From Sphagnum compactum (Eukaryota > Bryophyta > Sphagnopsida > Sphagnales), in NCBI GenBank assembly GCA_965153455.1, contig OZ234494.1, forward strand, positions 806,001 to 870,000: DNA of 64,000 nucleotides. Direction: 5' to 3'. The notes under the pieces are model-generated. The model had not been told where the DNA came from and ran no database searches. It saw only the letters and a program-made list of their open reading frames with translations. The position numbers were made by a program, and so were the translations under genes. Below are positions 24,402 through 36,817 of this stretch, piece by piece. Every line of letters starts with the position of its first letter. Position 1 is the stretch's first letter.

Positions 24402-27060
24402 ATGAATTGCAAGTTCATGTTTGAAACAATGGTTAATGCTTTGATTTTGCATGACTACATAATTTCTTATGTTGATGAATTGTTGTTAAATCAAAAATTT
24501 GGTGATTGGATTAAGATTAGATTGATTACTCGGTACTTTCAATTCCTTATGATTCAATATGAAGATAGAAGGTGGATTGAACATTTTCAGGTTAGTAGAA
24601 CTTTTATGGGGCAATCGACCGAAATATTAAAATAAAAAATGTAAAAACATGATACAAATTATAGGTGTGCAATTCCAGTGAACATCAAAGTAGCTTGTGG
24701 ATTGTACAAATCAATTCATGCATCATAATATTTACAATGTAGTGAATTTTTTACTATACGCAAATCAATAGTTCATTTAATGTTTCGCAAATTTGTATAA
24801 GCGATAAATGAAAATTTCAAGAATCATGTTCAATGGCCTAAAGGTGACAATCTACTATAGATCATGGAAGGGTTCAAGGACTTATTAGGTCTACTAGGTA
24901 TTCAAGGTGCAATAAATGTTGTTCAAATGAATTAAGCTATTGCATGAGCATAGAGCATGAACCCAAAGCCTAAAATTAGAACTTGAGATGCTAATATGTT
25001 TTTTCTCCTATACACATGCAAATAAAACCCAAGAATTTAATCACAAAATGAATGTTATACAAGTAAACATGGGGATGAATGTAAACATTCATTTTCATTA
25101 TGGATGAATGATTTTTTCACTCATCTAATGTATGGATGATTTTTTTTTGAATTTACATGTTTTTAATACATAAAACTTCCATCAAAATTATGAATGAATA
25201 TTTTATTTTATCATTAAATTTTTATCAATGAATTTTTTTACCTTCAACTTCATGAAACACAATTTAATTTTATATGATATAACATTTGTTGAATAATATA
25301 ATGTAAATTCCATTATAAATGTATTTGATGGCTATGGTTTAAAATGTCATTATTTTCAATGTGTTTGAACTATATACTATTATCACGCTAACATCCACCC
25401 CATGGTCGTCTTAAAAAAATAATTAAAAATAATTATATATATATATATATATATATTGTTGAACAAATTGACCTAGTGTCATTGGTGACAATGGGTTCGT
25501 TTTTCCTTTCCAAAGGTGCCACAACTTCCTCAAAACTATTTATAAGCGTTGTGGATGACAATGGGGGATTTCTTTTCATTATTTTGCAAGGTGCCACAAC
25601 TTTCATAAAATCTAACTAGTGTTGTTAAAAAAATGGGTTTTGAATGTTTTAAATATCTTTAAACTGCCTATTGTTGTCACTATTACAAAATGTGGGTGTA
25701 GTTCATTAATCCCCGTTCATTAGACTAGTGAATTCATTATTTCTTCATTGGTCCCCGTTCACTACAACAAGTAAATTCACTCAAAATCTAGTGAAATCAC
25801 TTGGCATACCAGGACACATTTTGTTATAGTGTATAGATGATAATGTGTTTTTGAAATAAATTAAAATTTAGTTTTAAGCACCTTAATTAACTTTCTTCAA
25901 ACAACCTACTATCATAGATGACAATGAGGTTTTTTTATAATAATAATTTATTTTTAAGGTGCCTAATTTTTCACAAAATACATATATATTGTTGTTGACA
26001 ACAATGGGGGTGGAGGAGGGTTTAACATTCATCCCATGATATATATTTTTTAATGTTTAACATTATTGTTGAAAATGATTTTTCAAACAAAATTTTAAAA
26101 ATTATTGTGGTGCCATCATCATGTTTTCCCCTATAGTCACATTATCCATCATTATTAAATAACATTCAAATTTGAGATATTAATATTTGGACAACAAATG
26201 AAGATGGATGTAAATAATTATTTATTTATTTATCTTCCAATCATGGATGAATTTCATCCAATGATTTATTTATTTAATCCAACTCATTAATGAAATTCAT
26301 TCATGAAAATGACATTCATCCATATGAAATCAATTATATATGGAAACATTCATCCATGTAGGTGGATTAAAATCACATTAAGTTTTAAGCTCCAAGCTTA
26401 GGTTTTACACTCATGCACAATCCATCCTCTTGCTCAAATTCTTGCACAAGCCATCCTCTTGTTCAAATCCATATCCAGAAGCTGAAATCACATGTTTTTA
26501 CAGCATATTACTATTCTTTTAAACCCGAAGCCTACAATATGCAGTTGTAAACCATTGTTGATCACAAGAAGTGGTTTCTTAATGTCTTCGTGGGGATGTC
26601 AAGGTCAATGAATGATGTGAGGGTTATATGCCTATCTTCAATTTATCATAAGGCTACTTGGGGAGATTTATTTAATGATCGCAATTTGCATGACAAATAA
26701 AGCCATATGTGATCAGAGATAAAGGTTATTCACCATTTCCATGGTTGATGGTATAACAGAAGCAAACATGGGTTAAACATTTGATTTTGGAAGCACTTTA
26801 TAATAAACAATTTTCTCATGCTTGAGTTATAATTGAAAATGCTTTCGGCATACTCAAGAAAACATTTCAAGAGTTAATGATCAAATCCAATTTACATGTT
26901 AGTTTTTTCTTAGATGTGGTTATATGTTGTTGTATCTTATATAATATGATTTTGAGTGGTAAGGATGCAAGCATTAATGAGTTGATGCTCCAATTGGAGA
27001 TAAAAAATGTGGGAAAAACGAGACGTGGTGTCACATGACAATTTATAGATTTAACTGATT
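24402..27060 (+). pseudogene. Decayed PIF/Harbinger-type DDE transposase
   Basis: Scattered, frame-broken pieces of a HARBI1-like transposase lie in order. At 24402-24635 an N-terminal piece includes ITRYFQFLMIQYEDRRWIEHF. At 24780-24940 a piece resembles the FKDLLGLLGIQGAI segment preceding the first catalytic Asp. At about 26550-26700 comes VDHKKWFLNVFVG, MSRSMNDVRV and WGDLFNDRNL, the middle DDE region. At about 26780-27000 comes IIENAFGILKKTF, the segment carrying the family's Glu. Several in-frame stops and about 1.5 kb of unrelated AT-rich DNA between the second and third pieces show it is dead. Terminal inverted repeats and a target-site duplication were not found. Assignment to the family is by motif recognition. 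Confidence 0.7.
25433..25456. repeat. (AT)n microsatellite
   Basis: About twelve AT dinucleotides within the DNA separating pieces of the Harbinger relic. Confidence 0.9.
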
Positions 27061-27404
27061 AGGTAAGTGGGTTTGACATTGAAGTTGCCTTGCAGTGGGA
27101 TGAAATTTTAAGGGTGAACCAGAGGATTGCATTACAACAGTACCTAAAGGATCAAATATTAAGAAATTGTAAATGTGGTTGAAGAAATGCATGCAATTTT
27201 ATTTTTTTTGATTTGTGATTAATTGACATGGTATGTAGAACATTAGAAACAAAAAGGTAAGACAATGCTGATTTGGTCAGATTGAATTGAATAGATCTGT
27301 TAGTTGTGATCCAAATGCAATCATGATCTTCATCAATGTTTAGCAAATTCTTATAATGCTACATCCTATAATTTCAAACACTTTATGAATCATTATGTAG
27401 CATT

Positions 27405-28267
27405 TTCTTCTTCCTCATCTAAAAAATTAGGTAAAATAATTAATGGGGGAATGAGTTTCGAATAAGTGATGAATGCATGGCACATAACCATGCTCAAGTT
27501 TGAAAGGACATCCACCAGATTATTACTCATTTGGTGCACTTTTTTATCTCTTGCTTTGAAGTAATGTAAATGCTCCTTGAAATTGTGATTTTGGTTTTCA
27601 AAGCGATGTTGTTTAATTTCAAGTTGCGCAACATTGATCTTCTCCATTGCATCCACCAAAATTTGTTGTTTTTATTGGTAGATTCAATGACAAGTGAAAA
27701 AAAAAAATTATGTTTTTTTTTCACCCTAGTATTGTCGTGTGCACATGTTGTAAGAGACTTATCAAGATTGATGATAGGAAGGTTGCGAGTATTATTTAGT
27801 AGCAGTTTTGTTTCTTGATAAAATAAGTTGATGAAAGTTGCATATCTTGTGCCACGATTGTTGCCATGATTATTTGCAATTAGATCTTGGGAATCATTCA
27901 AATTATCTTGTGATTGGAAATTTTCATTCTCATCTTGTGTTTTTGGCACAATAGGTACTAGTCCATGAATTTCGTCGTTTTCTCCATTAACATTTTTAAC
28001 ATGCAATGGTGTAATGACATTCCTTTCCCCTTGAAATGCTTCAATCAATTCATAGATCTTTATATTGAATTGACACGATAAATGAAAATTTTCTTTCTCA
28101 TCAAAGGATAGATCCCAAAAGCAGGTATGACTTCTAATTTTCTTGTGATAATTAGCGAGTTTTGTGTAATTGGAATTCAGGGAATTCCACTTGTTTTTGC
28201 ACATGGTGCCATTCCTTGTAAACTTGTTCTTGGTCTTTTGTTGCAGGTCTTCAATAATCTTGTCCCA
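27405..28267 (-). pseudogene. Decayed Myb/SANT-like accessory ORF of a PIF/Harbinger element
   Basis: PIF/Harbinger elements encode a second, Myb/SANT-like DNA-binding protein besides the transposase. Here a trihelix-like reading starts at about 28267 (WDKIIEDLQQKTKNKF, then NGTMCKNKWNSLNSNY) and continues through HTCFWDLSFDEK and YELIEAFQGERN. The longest open part is 28204-27527. A homopolymer-rich stretch near 27700 breaks the frame, after which the coiled-coil-like C-terminus continues in another frame (27659-27393: AMEKINVAQLEIKQ, NFKEHLHYFKARDKK). A stop lies just upstream of 28267, so the N-terminus is lost. It faces the transposase tail to tail, which supports one inserted element. 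Confidence 0.68.
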
Positions 28268-29692
28268 ACACTACATAGAAACAGATCATACGTGCTAGAG
28301 GATCCACAAGTTGTTTTTGAACTACTTGTTCTGCATGTTACATGCATGTAGGAAATTAGTGCAAGCACCTTTGTATGCTCCCAATTGCAATGTCATTGAC
28401 GAATACTTGCAAATTTTCCACTTCCACGACTATGCCCCACTTTGCTACCACTATGACTTCTTCTTGGACCATTAACTGATCACCTTGCTTGTAAACACAC
28501 TCCTGCTTCTAGTCCAACTTGCGGTTGTTTTCTTGTTTGTGTTTTGGCTTGGAATTGTGATCCTACCTATGATCTTGCTTGCAATCAAACTTGCGAATGT
28601 GTTCCTATTTACACTCATAGCTATGAATTTCCTCTTGCTTCTAAATTTGCACCTACTTGCGAAAACCTTTTGGAAAATGATGCCATTGCACCAAAGCTTC
28701 ACAACACAAGATGTTCATCTTCTTCACAACTGAACATCAACAAACCTTTTTCAATTGTCATGATGTTCGTTTAACATCTTAATTTTTGAATGGTTAATTA
28801 TCGATGTAGATAGAACCGCAAATGAGTGGGAATCCATGATTTTGACAAAATTTTATCAACACATTATTGCTTTTACCACTACTCTTTTTCATATTGATAA
28901 ATAGTGTCACATTGGAATTCAAGTCACCTATCTACTATGATTATGCATATATATGAATAGTGTTAGGTTATTAATGATTTAACGAATGTGTTGTTTGTTG
29001 GTGTGAATTGACCTCAAGAAGCGAAATCATCATTGATAGTGCATTACAATGCGAAGCACAAGTTTATAAGGTCAACCAAGATGTTTAAAACTTTTTAAAT
29101 AGTTTGAATTCCTATATCGAAGATTGAAAATGTGTTAATTAACTAAACATCTTTTACATTAACAATAAAAGGGGTTTTTTTCTATAACATCATTGGCAAG
29201 GATATCAAGAAATATATAACAATAAATGTTAAGGAGTTTAAATGGAGTATGGATTTTTTTTTGACATTCTTGTTATAGTTTGTGTTTTAAGTGCACATTT
29301 GATGAAATCTCTAGTCAAATTGAAATTTCATCAAATTATGTTATCCAATCATAACAAGAAATCCCAAAAATAAATTTGTTACATTTGATGAAATCTCTCT
29401 TTGATTTTTTTTTTTAAATTTAAAAAATGTCAAAAAAACCACCTACCCTCCCCCAAAAAAAAAACAACAGTCTTTCAAATTTTCAGGTTGTTTTGAAAAA
29501 AAACTTGCCAAGATGATGTCGCAAATCCCCCCCCCCCCCCCCCGCCCCCCCCCAAAAAAAACATTTGAAACAACCATTCCAAATGTCATCACAAATATCG
29601 AATTCCTACACCCAAAACATACCCTCCAAAAATACCAATATGTATGTGGCATTGTTTACAATGAACCAAAAAAAAAAAAAAAAAAAAAAACT
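28268..29692. other. AT-rich intergenic DNA with homopolymers
   Basis: No gene recognised. A nearly pure C tract lies at 29528-29552 and an A tract at 29669-29690. Around 28485-28680 there is a degenerate run of cttgc-containing words, without a persistent repeat unit. Confidence 0.5.
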
Positions 29693-29804
29693 ACATAATA
29701 ATAATATGTGACAAAATAATATTACCCACTTTCAATGCCAAGGCCCAAGACTATAAAATATCATTAACCTAGTAATATTATTTTGTCACATATTATTATT
29801 ATGT
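29693..29804. repeat. Perfect 32-bp inverted repeat (hairpin)
   Basis: The arm 29693-29724 (starts acataataataatatgtgac) is exactly the reverse complement of 29773-29804, with a 48-base spacer. The arms are AT-rich but not simple sequence, because they contain the core gtgacaaaataat. This could be a tiny MITE or a hairpin-forming transcript. No target-site duplication is evident. Confidence 0.9.
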
Positions 29805-30250
29805 AATATATTTAATATGTACATATGTAGATAGATTTATGAATAAATTATTAATATAAAAATAAATAAATAAAATTAAAAAAAGAACACTAATTTGATT
29901 GATAAAGAGTTAATTCCCAATAGGGCAGATGAAAGAAGAAAATGTCCAGTAAATTAAAGGGGTTTTAACTTTTTACCTTAAAAAAAAAGAGCAAACATGA
30001 GTTAGGTTTTATACTTACTTTTACTATTACCTATTGCCAGAAATATCATCCGTCCGTCCGTCCGTCCGTCCGTCCGTCCGTCCGTGGAAACCGCAATCCT
30101 AACCGTCCATTGGCCCCACCCTCTTTTCAGTTCCATTCAGTTCCCGCTCGTTTCAGTTGGACGGCGCCCGAGACCGGGTCACTGGCCAGTCCGGTACTCA
30201 CTCTTGAAAGCTCCCACGACGACAGCCTATAATAAGGTTCCGCCTTCCGA
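29805..30250 (+). promoter_or_regulatory. Promoter region of the zinc-knuckle gene
   Basis: The sequence changes abruptly from AT-rich to GC-rich after a (TCCG)n microsatellite at about 30049-30086. A TATA-like motif (TATAATAA, 30228-30235) lies about 440 bases before the start codon, so transcription probably begins near 30260. The leader then holds CT-rich and CTG repeats (about 30530-30550) and a 13-codon upstream ORF (30437-30478). Confidence 0.5.
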
Positions 30251-30674
30251 ACCTGCTAGGTATCGACCGGCCTCAACCCGTCTCCGTTCGCAGGCAGCCG
30301 GTCGCCTCCCCGCCTCCCGCGCGCGCGCTCGTTTGTTGCAACTTCCTTCTCGCACGTTCTCTCTGTCTCTCTCCCTCTCTCTTCTCCCTTCCGCTGTTCG
30401 GTTCGTGCGGGCGGTTTCGTGACGGGAGTTTTGCAGATGCTTTTTCGTTCGGTTGTGTTTGTCTCGGCGGCGTTTTGAAGCTCGGGCGGAGGATTGTATC
30501 CGTGTTTTTCCCGTTGTTTTTTTTCCGGCGCTGCTGCTGCTGCTGCTGCTTGCTGTTTAGGGTTTGTTTCTCCTTGAATAGAAAAGGAGACTGGGGTATT
30601 GGGAGAAGGAGGGAGGAGTAGAATCAAGAGGATCTTCGGTGGTGGAGAAAAGCAACAGTGGACAGGAAAAAGAT

Positions 30675-33600
30675 ATGAGCTACGCGGACGACGAAGGAGT
30701 GAACAGGCCAAAGCTTAGTCTGCAACCGCGTGGATCCACAGCTGATAATATGTCATCCGCATCTCCAGCCAAGACCAGTAGGGTGAGTGTGCGCTCCTTC
30801 CTCAGACTCCGATCTGTGATTTTTGGTTCTGGAGTATTGCCAGAAAATTTCAGACGATGTCATTTATATGTGCCTGTCGGTCGTCGCATGGTTTTGCATG
30901 CTGGGACCCTAAAAATCAGGTCTAGGGTTAGACTTTGCTTGGTTTATGGTATGCACGAAGGTTTGCCGTCAGGGTTTGATCTCATTCAGTGGTTTATCTA
31001 TTTTGCTGTTAAAACCACGCATGCATTCTATAATGCATGCAAATGTAATGGTTTCAGACGAGCACAATCTACTTACAGTGATCATGAAAGTTTTGCACCG
31101 AGCCCCTCAATGTTGGGGATACTTAGAGTTGCTGTGCTTTCTTTCTCTGTGATATAGCCGAATCCGTTTGGTGCTGCAAGACCACGGGAACAAGTTATTG
31201 CTGAAAGAGAAGGGAAAAAGGAAACAGAGGTTCTCAAGGAGCAAGCTCACAAGGAATGGAAACCCAATGTAAGACACACTGTATCTTTTTTGAACCTATA
31301 TTTTCACATTTCCATTTTTGAATCAGAGTAGAAAAATACAATGAAGTGATGACTGCTGTCATGATACAAAATGTCCTCATCTGGCAACTCTGCATAACTT
31401 GCAAGGGTTTTGAGTGAGTGCTCTGTTCATTCATCTGTCAAAGGCATGGCATCCAGGCTTTGTGATCATGAGTGGATAATATGTCAGTGAACCTAGGTCC
31501 CTTCACTGTTTTGGATATTTCTGAAATTTGTCTAGTACAGACATTAATGGCATGATTTACATAACTGATCTTCTAGCTGGACATTTTTGTGTTTTAAGTC
31601 CTTGACAAAACCTGTTTTGTATAGAGTTATGCTAGGTGCACTGAATCTTGCCATTGCTTCTGGAAACAAGACAGAAACTCAGCACACAGTTCTGTTTTTG
31701 GCTAGAATTACCATGACTGACTTCATTGGCTACTTTGTCACAGGACACAGACAATTGTGTCACTGCTATTCATGATGAAGGTCATGGTCTGATACTTTGT
31801 GAGTGACACTCAGAGGGTCATGACTGCACTCATTCTTGTTGTTCAGTTTTGGTTGAACAGACACCATAGTACCATCCAAGTGTTTCTGTGGAGCTTTCCC
31901 TGCAATCTCATAGATAGGAGGTATATGCTAGTTTGTACAAAATTGTGGATTGCAGCTGCTATATTATGTGATTGGAACAATTAGCACCTATCGTAATAGT
32001 TTCTAATGTGGGGAATATGTGTGATCTGCTTGTTTTTCAATTGGGAGGGCAGTTGGTTTTGACTGAACAACAACGTGAAGAGAAGAAAGCAGCAGAAGCA
32101 GAGCTGGCTTTCTCTAAAAGTGAGCTTGAAAAAGAAGTGGATCCAGTGAAGTCAAAATTCCTGAGAGAGGAGGTTATTGCCATGGAAAAAAGACTAGATG
32201 AGCTCTTGTTGTCATTTGAGGTACATCCTATTGCAGAAATTTCTATGTTGATTTTCTTAACAAAATTTGAGGCCTGATTGACTTAACAATTTCCCTTTGC
32301 AGCATAAGTGGTGCTGCATGTTCATATGCATGGATAGAGAATTTCACAATGAGATATATTTTTGTGGGTTAGGACAGTGAACTTCTTGTATCTTGAAAGA
32401 ATCAAAATGGGGAGGCCCTTGGTGTGTTCCAGTTCCCCACCTGGTCTTCAAGTTGTATGCTTTCTGTGTCTTTTCTGGGTAACGTGTGTTGCAGGTGTTG
32501 GTTGTCCACAGTTTGTGACTTTGTACGGCATTTGCATATTTTAAGATTGGACTGATTTTCACAAAATCATTCATGCAGAAAATGGCAGTTCAAACAGCAC
32601 AATCAGGTGGGGCAAGACGACCTCGTCGGGATGAAGATCGAGCACCTGCAGCAGCTGCTGCTCCTGCATATGCTGGTGATGTGGAGGGGTATGGAAATTT
32701 TAGCAGGGGCCGGGATCGTGATTCTGGTAAGGGAAGCTCATACGGCGATACATGGGGAGGAGCAAAGGGCAGGTCAGGTGCTGAGGGATGCTACAACTGT
32801 GGAGAGGTTTGTAGCTGTTCTTGCATCCAACCATTTTGTGTGAACTTAGTCATTTGAACCTGGTGGTTTCATGTTTTGGTATGCTTTCATGCAAGAAGCA
32901 GAAAGTGGTCTTTCTTCTCCTGGGAGAAGGGTCAGAGAAGTGATTAGAAGTGAACAACAGGGTCCCAAATATTGCAATCCCAGAGGTGTAACCTGCTGTG
33001 CAGTGAACCTGAAATTTGAAAGTTCTAGAACTGAGTTGGATCAGAACTTGGTCTCATATGGAATTGAAGAGTGTTGAAGGGAGGCAGTAACCTTAGAGGA
33101 GAGAGGCTCTCAGCCACATGTGTTTGCCAGATGACTGTATCAGAACTTGGTCTGAATATGGAATTGAAGAGTGTTGAAGGGAGGCAGTAGCCTTAGAGGA
33201 GAGAGACTCTCAGCCACATTTGGTTGCCAGACCACTGTATCATTCTCCTTTTAAAGAGTTTTCTTGCCATGGAGTTTTCTTGCTTCATGATGGCTTTACA
33301 CTCAAGGTGCACAGTATGAGTGTGTTTGTGGACTGATAATGCAGCCATTTTGGAAGCTGAAGTTTGTGTGATTGCTTGACCTCAGGTGGGCCACTTCTCT
33401 CGTGAATGCCCAAATGCTGGAACTGGTGGTGGTGGTCGAGCTGGTGGTGGCTATGGTGGAAATTTCGGTGGTGGCGGAGGGGGCCGAGGTGGGGTAAGTC
33501 GTCCTTGCTACACATGTGGCCAAGAGGGTCACTTCTCCCGTGAGTGTCCCCAGGGTGGACAGTATGGATCTCGTGGTGGAGGAGGCGGCGGCGGTGGCAG

Positions 33601-33793
33601 TAGCTATGGAGGAGGAGGCTATGGCAGTTCATATGGTGGTGGTGGTGGTGGTTATGGGGGCAATACTTATGATGATGGTGCTCAGTATGGTGGCAGTCAA
33701 GGTGGCAGCTATGGCAGCAGTGGTTACAATGATCGCAGTGGTTACTCATCTGCTGCCCGTGGAAGTTATAATCGGCAAGGAGAAGATTGGTAA
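30675..33793 (+). CDS. Glycine-rich CCHC zinc-knuckle protein with eIF4B-like N-terminus, five exons
   Basis: Predicted RNA-binding protein. Exons 30675-30782, 31158-31268, 32053-32220, 32579-32806 and 33386-33793, all phase 0 at their joins, give 340 aa. Residues 1-73 are charged and contain NPFGAARPREQVIAERE, a motif like that of plant eIF4B-type initiation factors. Residues 74-129 form a charged, probably coiled-coil helix (TEQQREEKKAAEAEL, AMEKRLDELL). Residues 130-199 are Ala/Arg/Gly-rich. Two CX2CX4HX4C zinc knuckles follow: C200-C203-H208-C213 (split by intron 4) and C246-C249-H254-C259. A Gly/Ser/Tyr-rich tail of about 80 residues ends in GEDW. No cold-shock or RRM domain is present, so it differs from the plant CSP and GRP classes. 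Function is inferred from domains; the exact orthologue is not recognised. Confidence 0.85.
33040..33238. repeat. Tandem duplication of 99 bp in intron 4 of the zinc-knuckle gene
   Basis: The block starting atcagaacttggtct at 33040 recurs at 33139. Both copies contain gaattgaagagtgttgaagg and end near gccaga..actgtat. There are a few substitutions between copies. Confidence 0.9.
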
Positions 33794-36700
33794 TCCACAT
33801 TGGATCTGTAGGCAGTAGGAGAAAAGTCCAGCTGCTGGGTTTTGGACACATCGGTTCACTGTGAGTGCATCGTTCAGTTTCATTGTGTAGCTAGAGGTAG
33901 TTAGAATGCTTTCTGATGAAATGGGAGTTTACTTGTGGGCTGAAGTTAACTCCCACTATGTGTTAGTTTCTTTTATGATTTCATTTCCTTTTGTGCCAGG
34001 AAATACGGAAGCTAAGGCCTAGTTTTGCCTACTGTGATTTTTGGAAATTCTGGTCATGCTTGCTGCCTCACAATAGTTTTTGGTTATGTGTGTGGTGTGC
34101 CCAGTTCTAATAAGTTGCTCTTTTGCAAAATTTTCAAGAATCATGGTGAAACTTTTGATAAGTCTCAGGACAGAAAAAGTGTCTACATGAGCAGTATAGT
34201 CGAAGGCTTCACTCTGTGCCTCTGACTGCAGGGACTATGCCATTTGTGCTGAGAAAAGAATATGCAGTTATCTGGTTAGCTGTGAACAGATTGGAGACTG
34301 AAAACCACTGTTGCTATCACCATGGGGTCAGTTTGTGACCCTCTGAAGTTAAAAAAACTGAATGTTTTATTTGTCTTTGAGCAGGAAAAGCTTGTAAGAC
34401 ATGGATGGTTCAACATGCTAGCATCCAAGTTGACTTAAAGGGCAATGATAGCAATCTAAGCAGTAGAGTTGCTCTAAGGGTGTGTAATTTCTTTGAGAAG
34501 GAAGTGAGCACACCTATTTTTTGTTATGCTGAGAGTTATGTACAGTATCTCAGAAACTCAGTATGTGGGCTTCTTGGTTACACTGGCCTATGCCTCCTGT
34601 AGGGAGCTGATGAAGTCAGTGCACAAATCTTGATAGATTAGCAGCTATCATACATGATAGTATTGATGGTCCCAGAACAAGTGAGAGACTGTCCCTGTTG
34701 TTCTCCCTGCTAGTTTTATGGTTCTTTTTGTTCTAGTTCTTGCCTTCTATGTTATTCTTCTTCCCAGTTTGTCAGTCCTTATCTGTGAGTTTTTCTTTGA
34801 CTGAAAAGGAACTCTTTTTTTTGTCTGTCCCTGGTTTTTGTAGTCATGAGTATGGAGATTTCTTGATACTCATGAGAAGTATTGTCTCAGTGATGGGCAG
34901 TGATCATGAGAAGAAGTGTTTTTTATCCTTACTATGATGGAGATCTATGTATGTGTGTATACTACTGCATGCCGGAGGCTATTAGTTTGCACAATCACCA
35001 GAGGTTTGCTTCACAAATAGATTGCTGTCTGGTGTTTCTGCCTACAGAATTTTCAGAAGCATTGTTTTGAGGAATGCTTAATCCTACATTGGGAGCTTTT
35101 CAAAGCCAACTTATTCTCAGAAACCCATCTTCTTTTTCTCTCCTTTCTTCCTCTTTTCTTGTTTGGTTATTTTTTTTGTTTTCCTGTCTGTTGTGTTTTC
35201 TGGTTGTCTCTTCTCTTTTAGGAGTTTTAATTCTTTTCCGTCTTTTGCTGTGCTTGTGATAGAAACTCTACATGTTGGGTAATGTTTGGAGGCTGATGAA
35301 GTCAGTGAGGATGTTATGGTAGGTGGGTGGATGTGATACATGTTGCTGATGAAAGTAGGGAAGTCAGTGAGAGTATTATGATACGTGGTCAATAGTCAAT
35401 ACCATATGTGTTGCTGTTGAAGGTCCCTGAATATGTGTGGCTGCCATTGTTGTTCAACCTGCTCTTCAGTCTTGCAGGTAATATGGACGGTGCTCAAGAT
35501 ACATATTGCTAGTGAAGGTAACTGAACATGCACTGACTATCGCTGTTTTCTAACCGATCTTTGGTTTTTCTGCTAATGTTTTTGCTAGCTCTATTCTTTA
35601 GGGTTAGGTCTCCCTGTTACTTGTTTGCTGATATGTTGTCAAATCTGAAACCTCTATAATGTCATCTTTGGTTTATATCTCTCAATCAATGTTGAATCGG
35701 CACCCAGAGTATATCCAGTATGTAGATCAATGCATTTTTTCTTACATGGACTTGCTATAGTTGTCAGATAACTTTTGGTGTCCTGCAATAGTAAACCCAA
35801 CCTCTAGTCCCAGCCAAGTTTGGAAATCATAGATTCTGTTTCTGTTTCTGTAACTGTGAGAAAAGCATCCTCTCTACATAGTGTTAGCACAGTCACACAA
35901 GCTAACAAAGCTTGTGGCCTATTGGTCCTCAATGCATTGGACAAAAATGAATGCAGCCATAAAAGCATTATGAGAGTTGCTCACAAAATATCTTATTATC
36001 AATTTCATGGTGTTGTTACAGAATTGACAGTGAACTCAGAATATACAACAACAAAAATCTGCATCCAGAAAATGGGCATTCACTTTTTCATCAATCCCTT
36101 ACCTCTAAAACTGTGTAAATCCTCTGCCCAAAATTCTCTAAAAGAAGACAAACATATGCACCAACTCTCCATGCCATGAAACTTCTTACCAATACGGCTC
36201 CACCAGAATGCAAACACCTAGAACCAGGAAGCATTCTCAAAGCACGGATGTCTGAATGTATTCTCACAGGAGCGAAAGATGGGTTCATCAGACTGAGAAT
36301 AAATAAATTGTATATGTAGTCTCCTAATTTAGGGTTACAGTTTGGTGAAGGGTTTTAAAGTTTCATGCTATTAATGTTGATGGAAACAACTCTCAAACAA
36401 ACAGTTCACAGTTTACACACACACAATCCCTCACCCTGTTATCAGAGCTAATTACAGCAAAGTGGAGCCTAGATTGAGCTTGACGAACTATATGATTATC
36501 ATCAAGAAGGTATAGCTGTATGGAGCTCAGGAATGGATCTTAAGTAACCCCTTGAAAGACTCATCAATTTTTTTTGCCTCTTAAAAAGCAACATAGGTCA
36601 TGCTTGTTAAGACTTCATTGATATTGAATGTGTGTGGTCCCTATAAGCAGAGGAGGCACCGTGGCTTGTCCAAACTTTGTGAAACATTTGAGCCTCTACA

Positions 36701-36817
36701 ATATCTCAGCCTTGCATGTAGATCACTGCTGCCTACTTCTTGCTTGTGAAAAGTTCTTGAAAATCAGCCTGCCTGCCAGCATCTGCAATGTTCCCAAAAA
36801 TGCTTCAGCCTGGTGTA
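33794..36817. other. Flank between the convergent zinc-knuckle gene and LSM2
   Basis: Balanced composition, no recognised coding frame. It contains copies of the dispersed motif shared with 21.3 kb (34607-34700 and degenerate at 35297-35460: gatgaagtcagt, then a ggtccctga-type block). The first few hundred bases are presumably the 3' UTR of the zinc-knuckle gene. The last stretch before 36818 may be the 3' UTR of the minus-strand LSM2. Confidence 0.5.

Noticed and set aside
30084-30422. 112-codon open frame before the zinc-knuckle gene
   Set aside because: It lies in the GC-rich promoter and leader and spans the TATA-like motif; the protein is low complexity.
33285-33851. 188-codon His-rich frame on minus
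   Set aside because: It is the antisense of the Gly-rich tail of the zinc-knuckle gene; the His come from GTG/TGG-rich sense codons.
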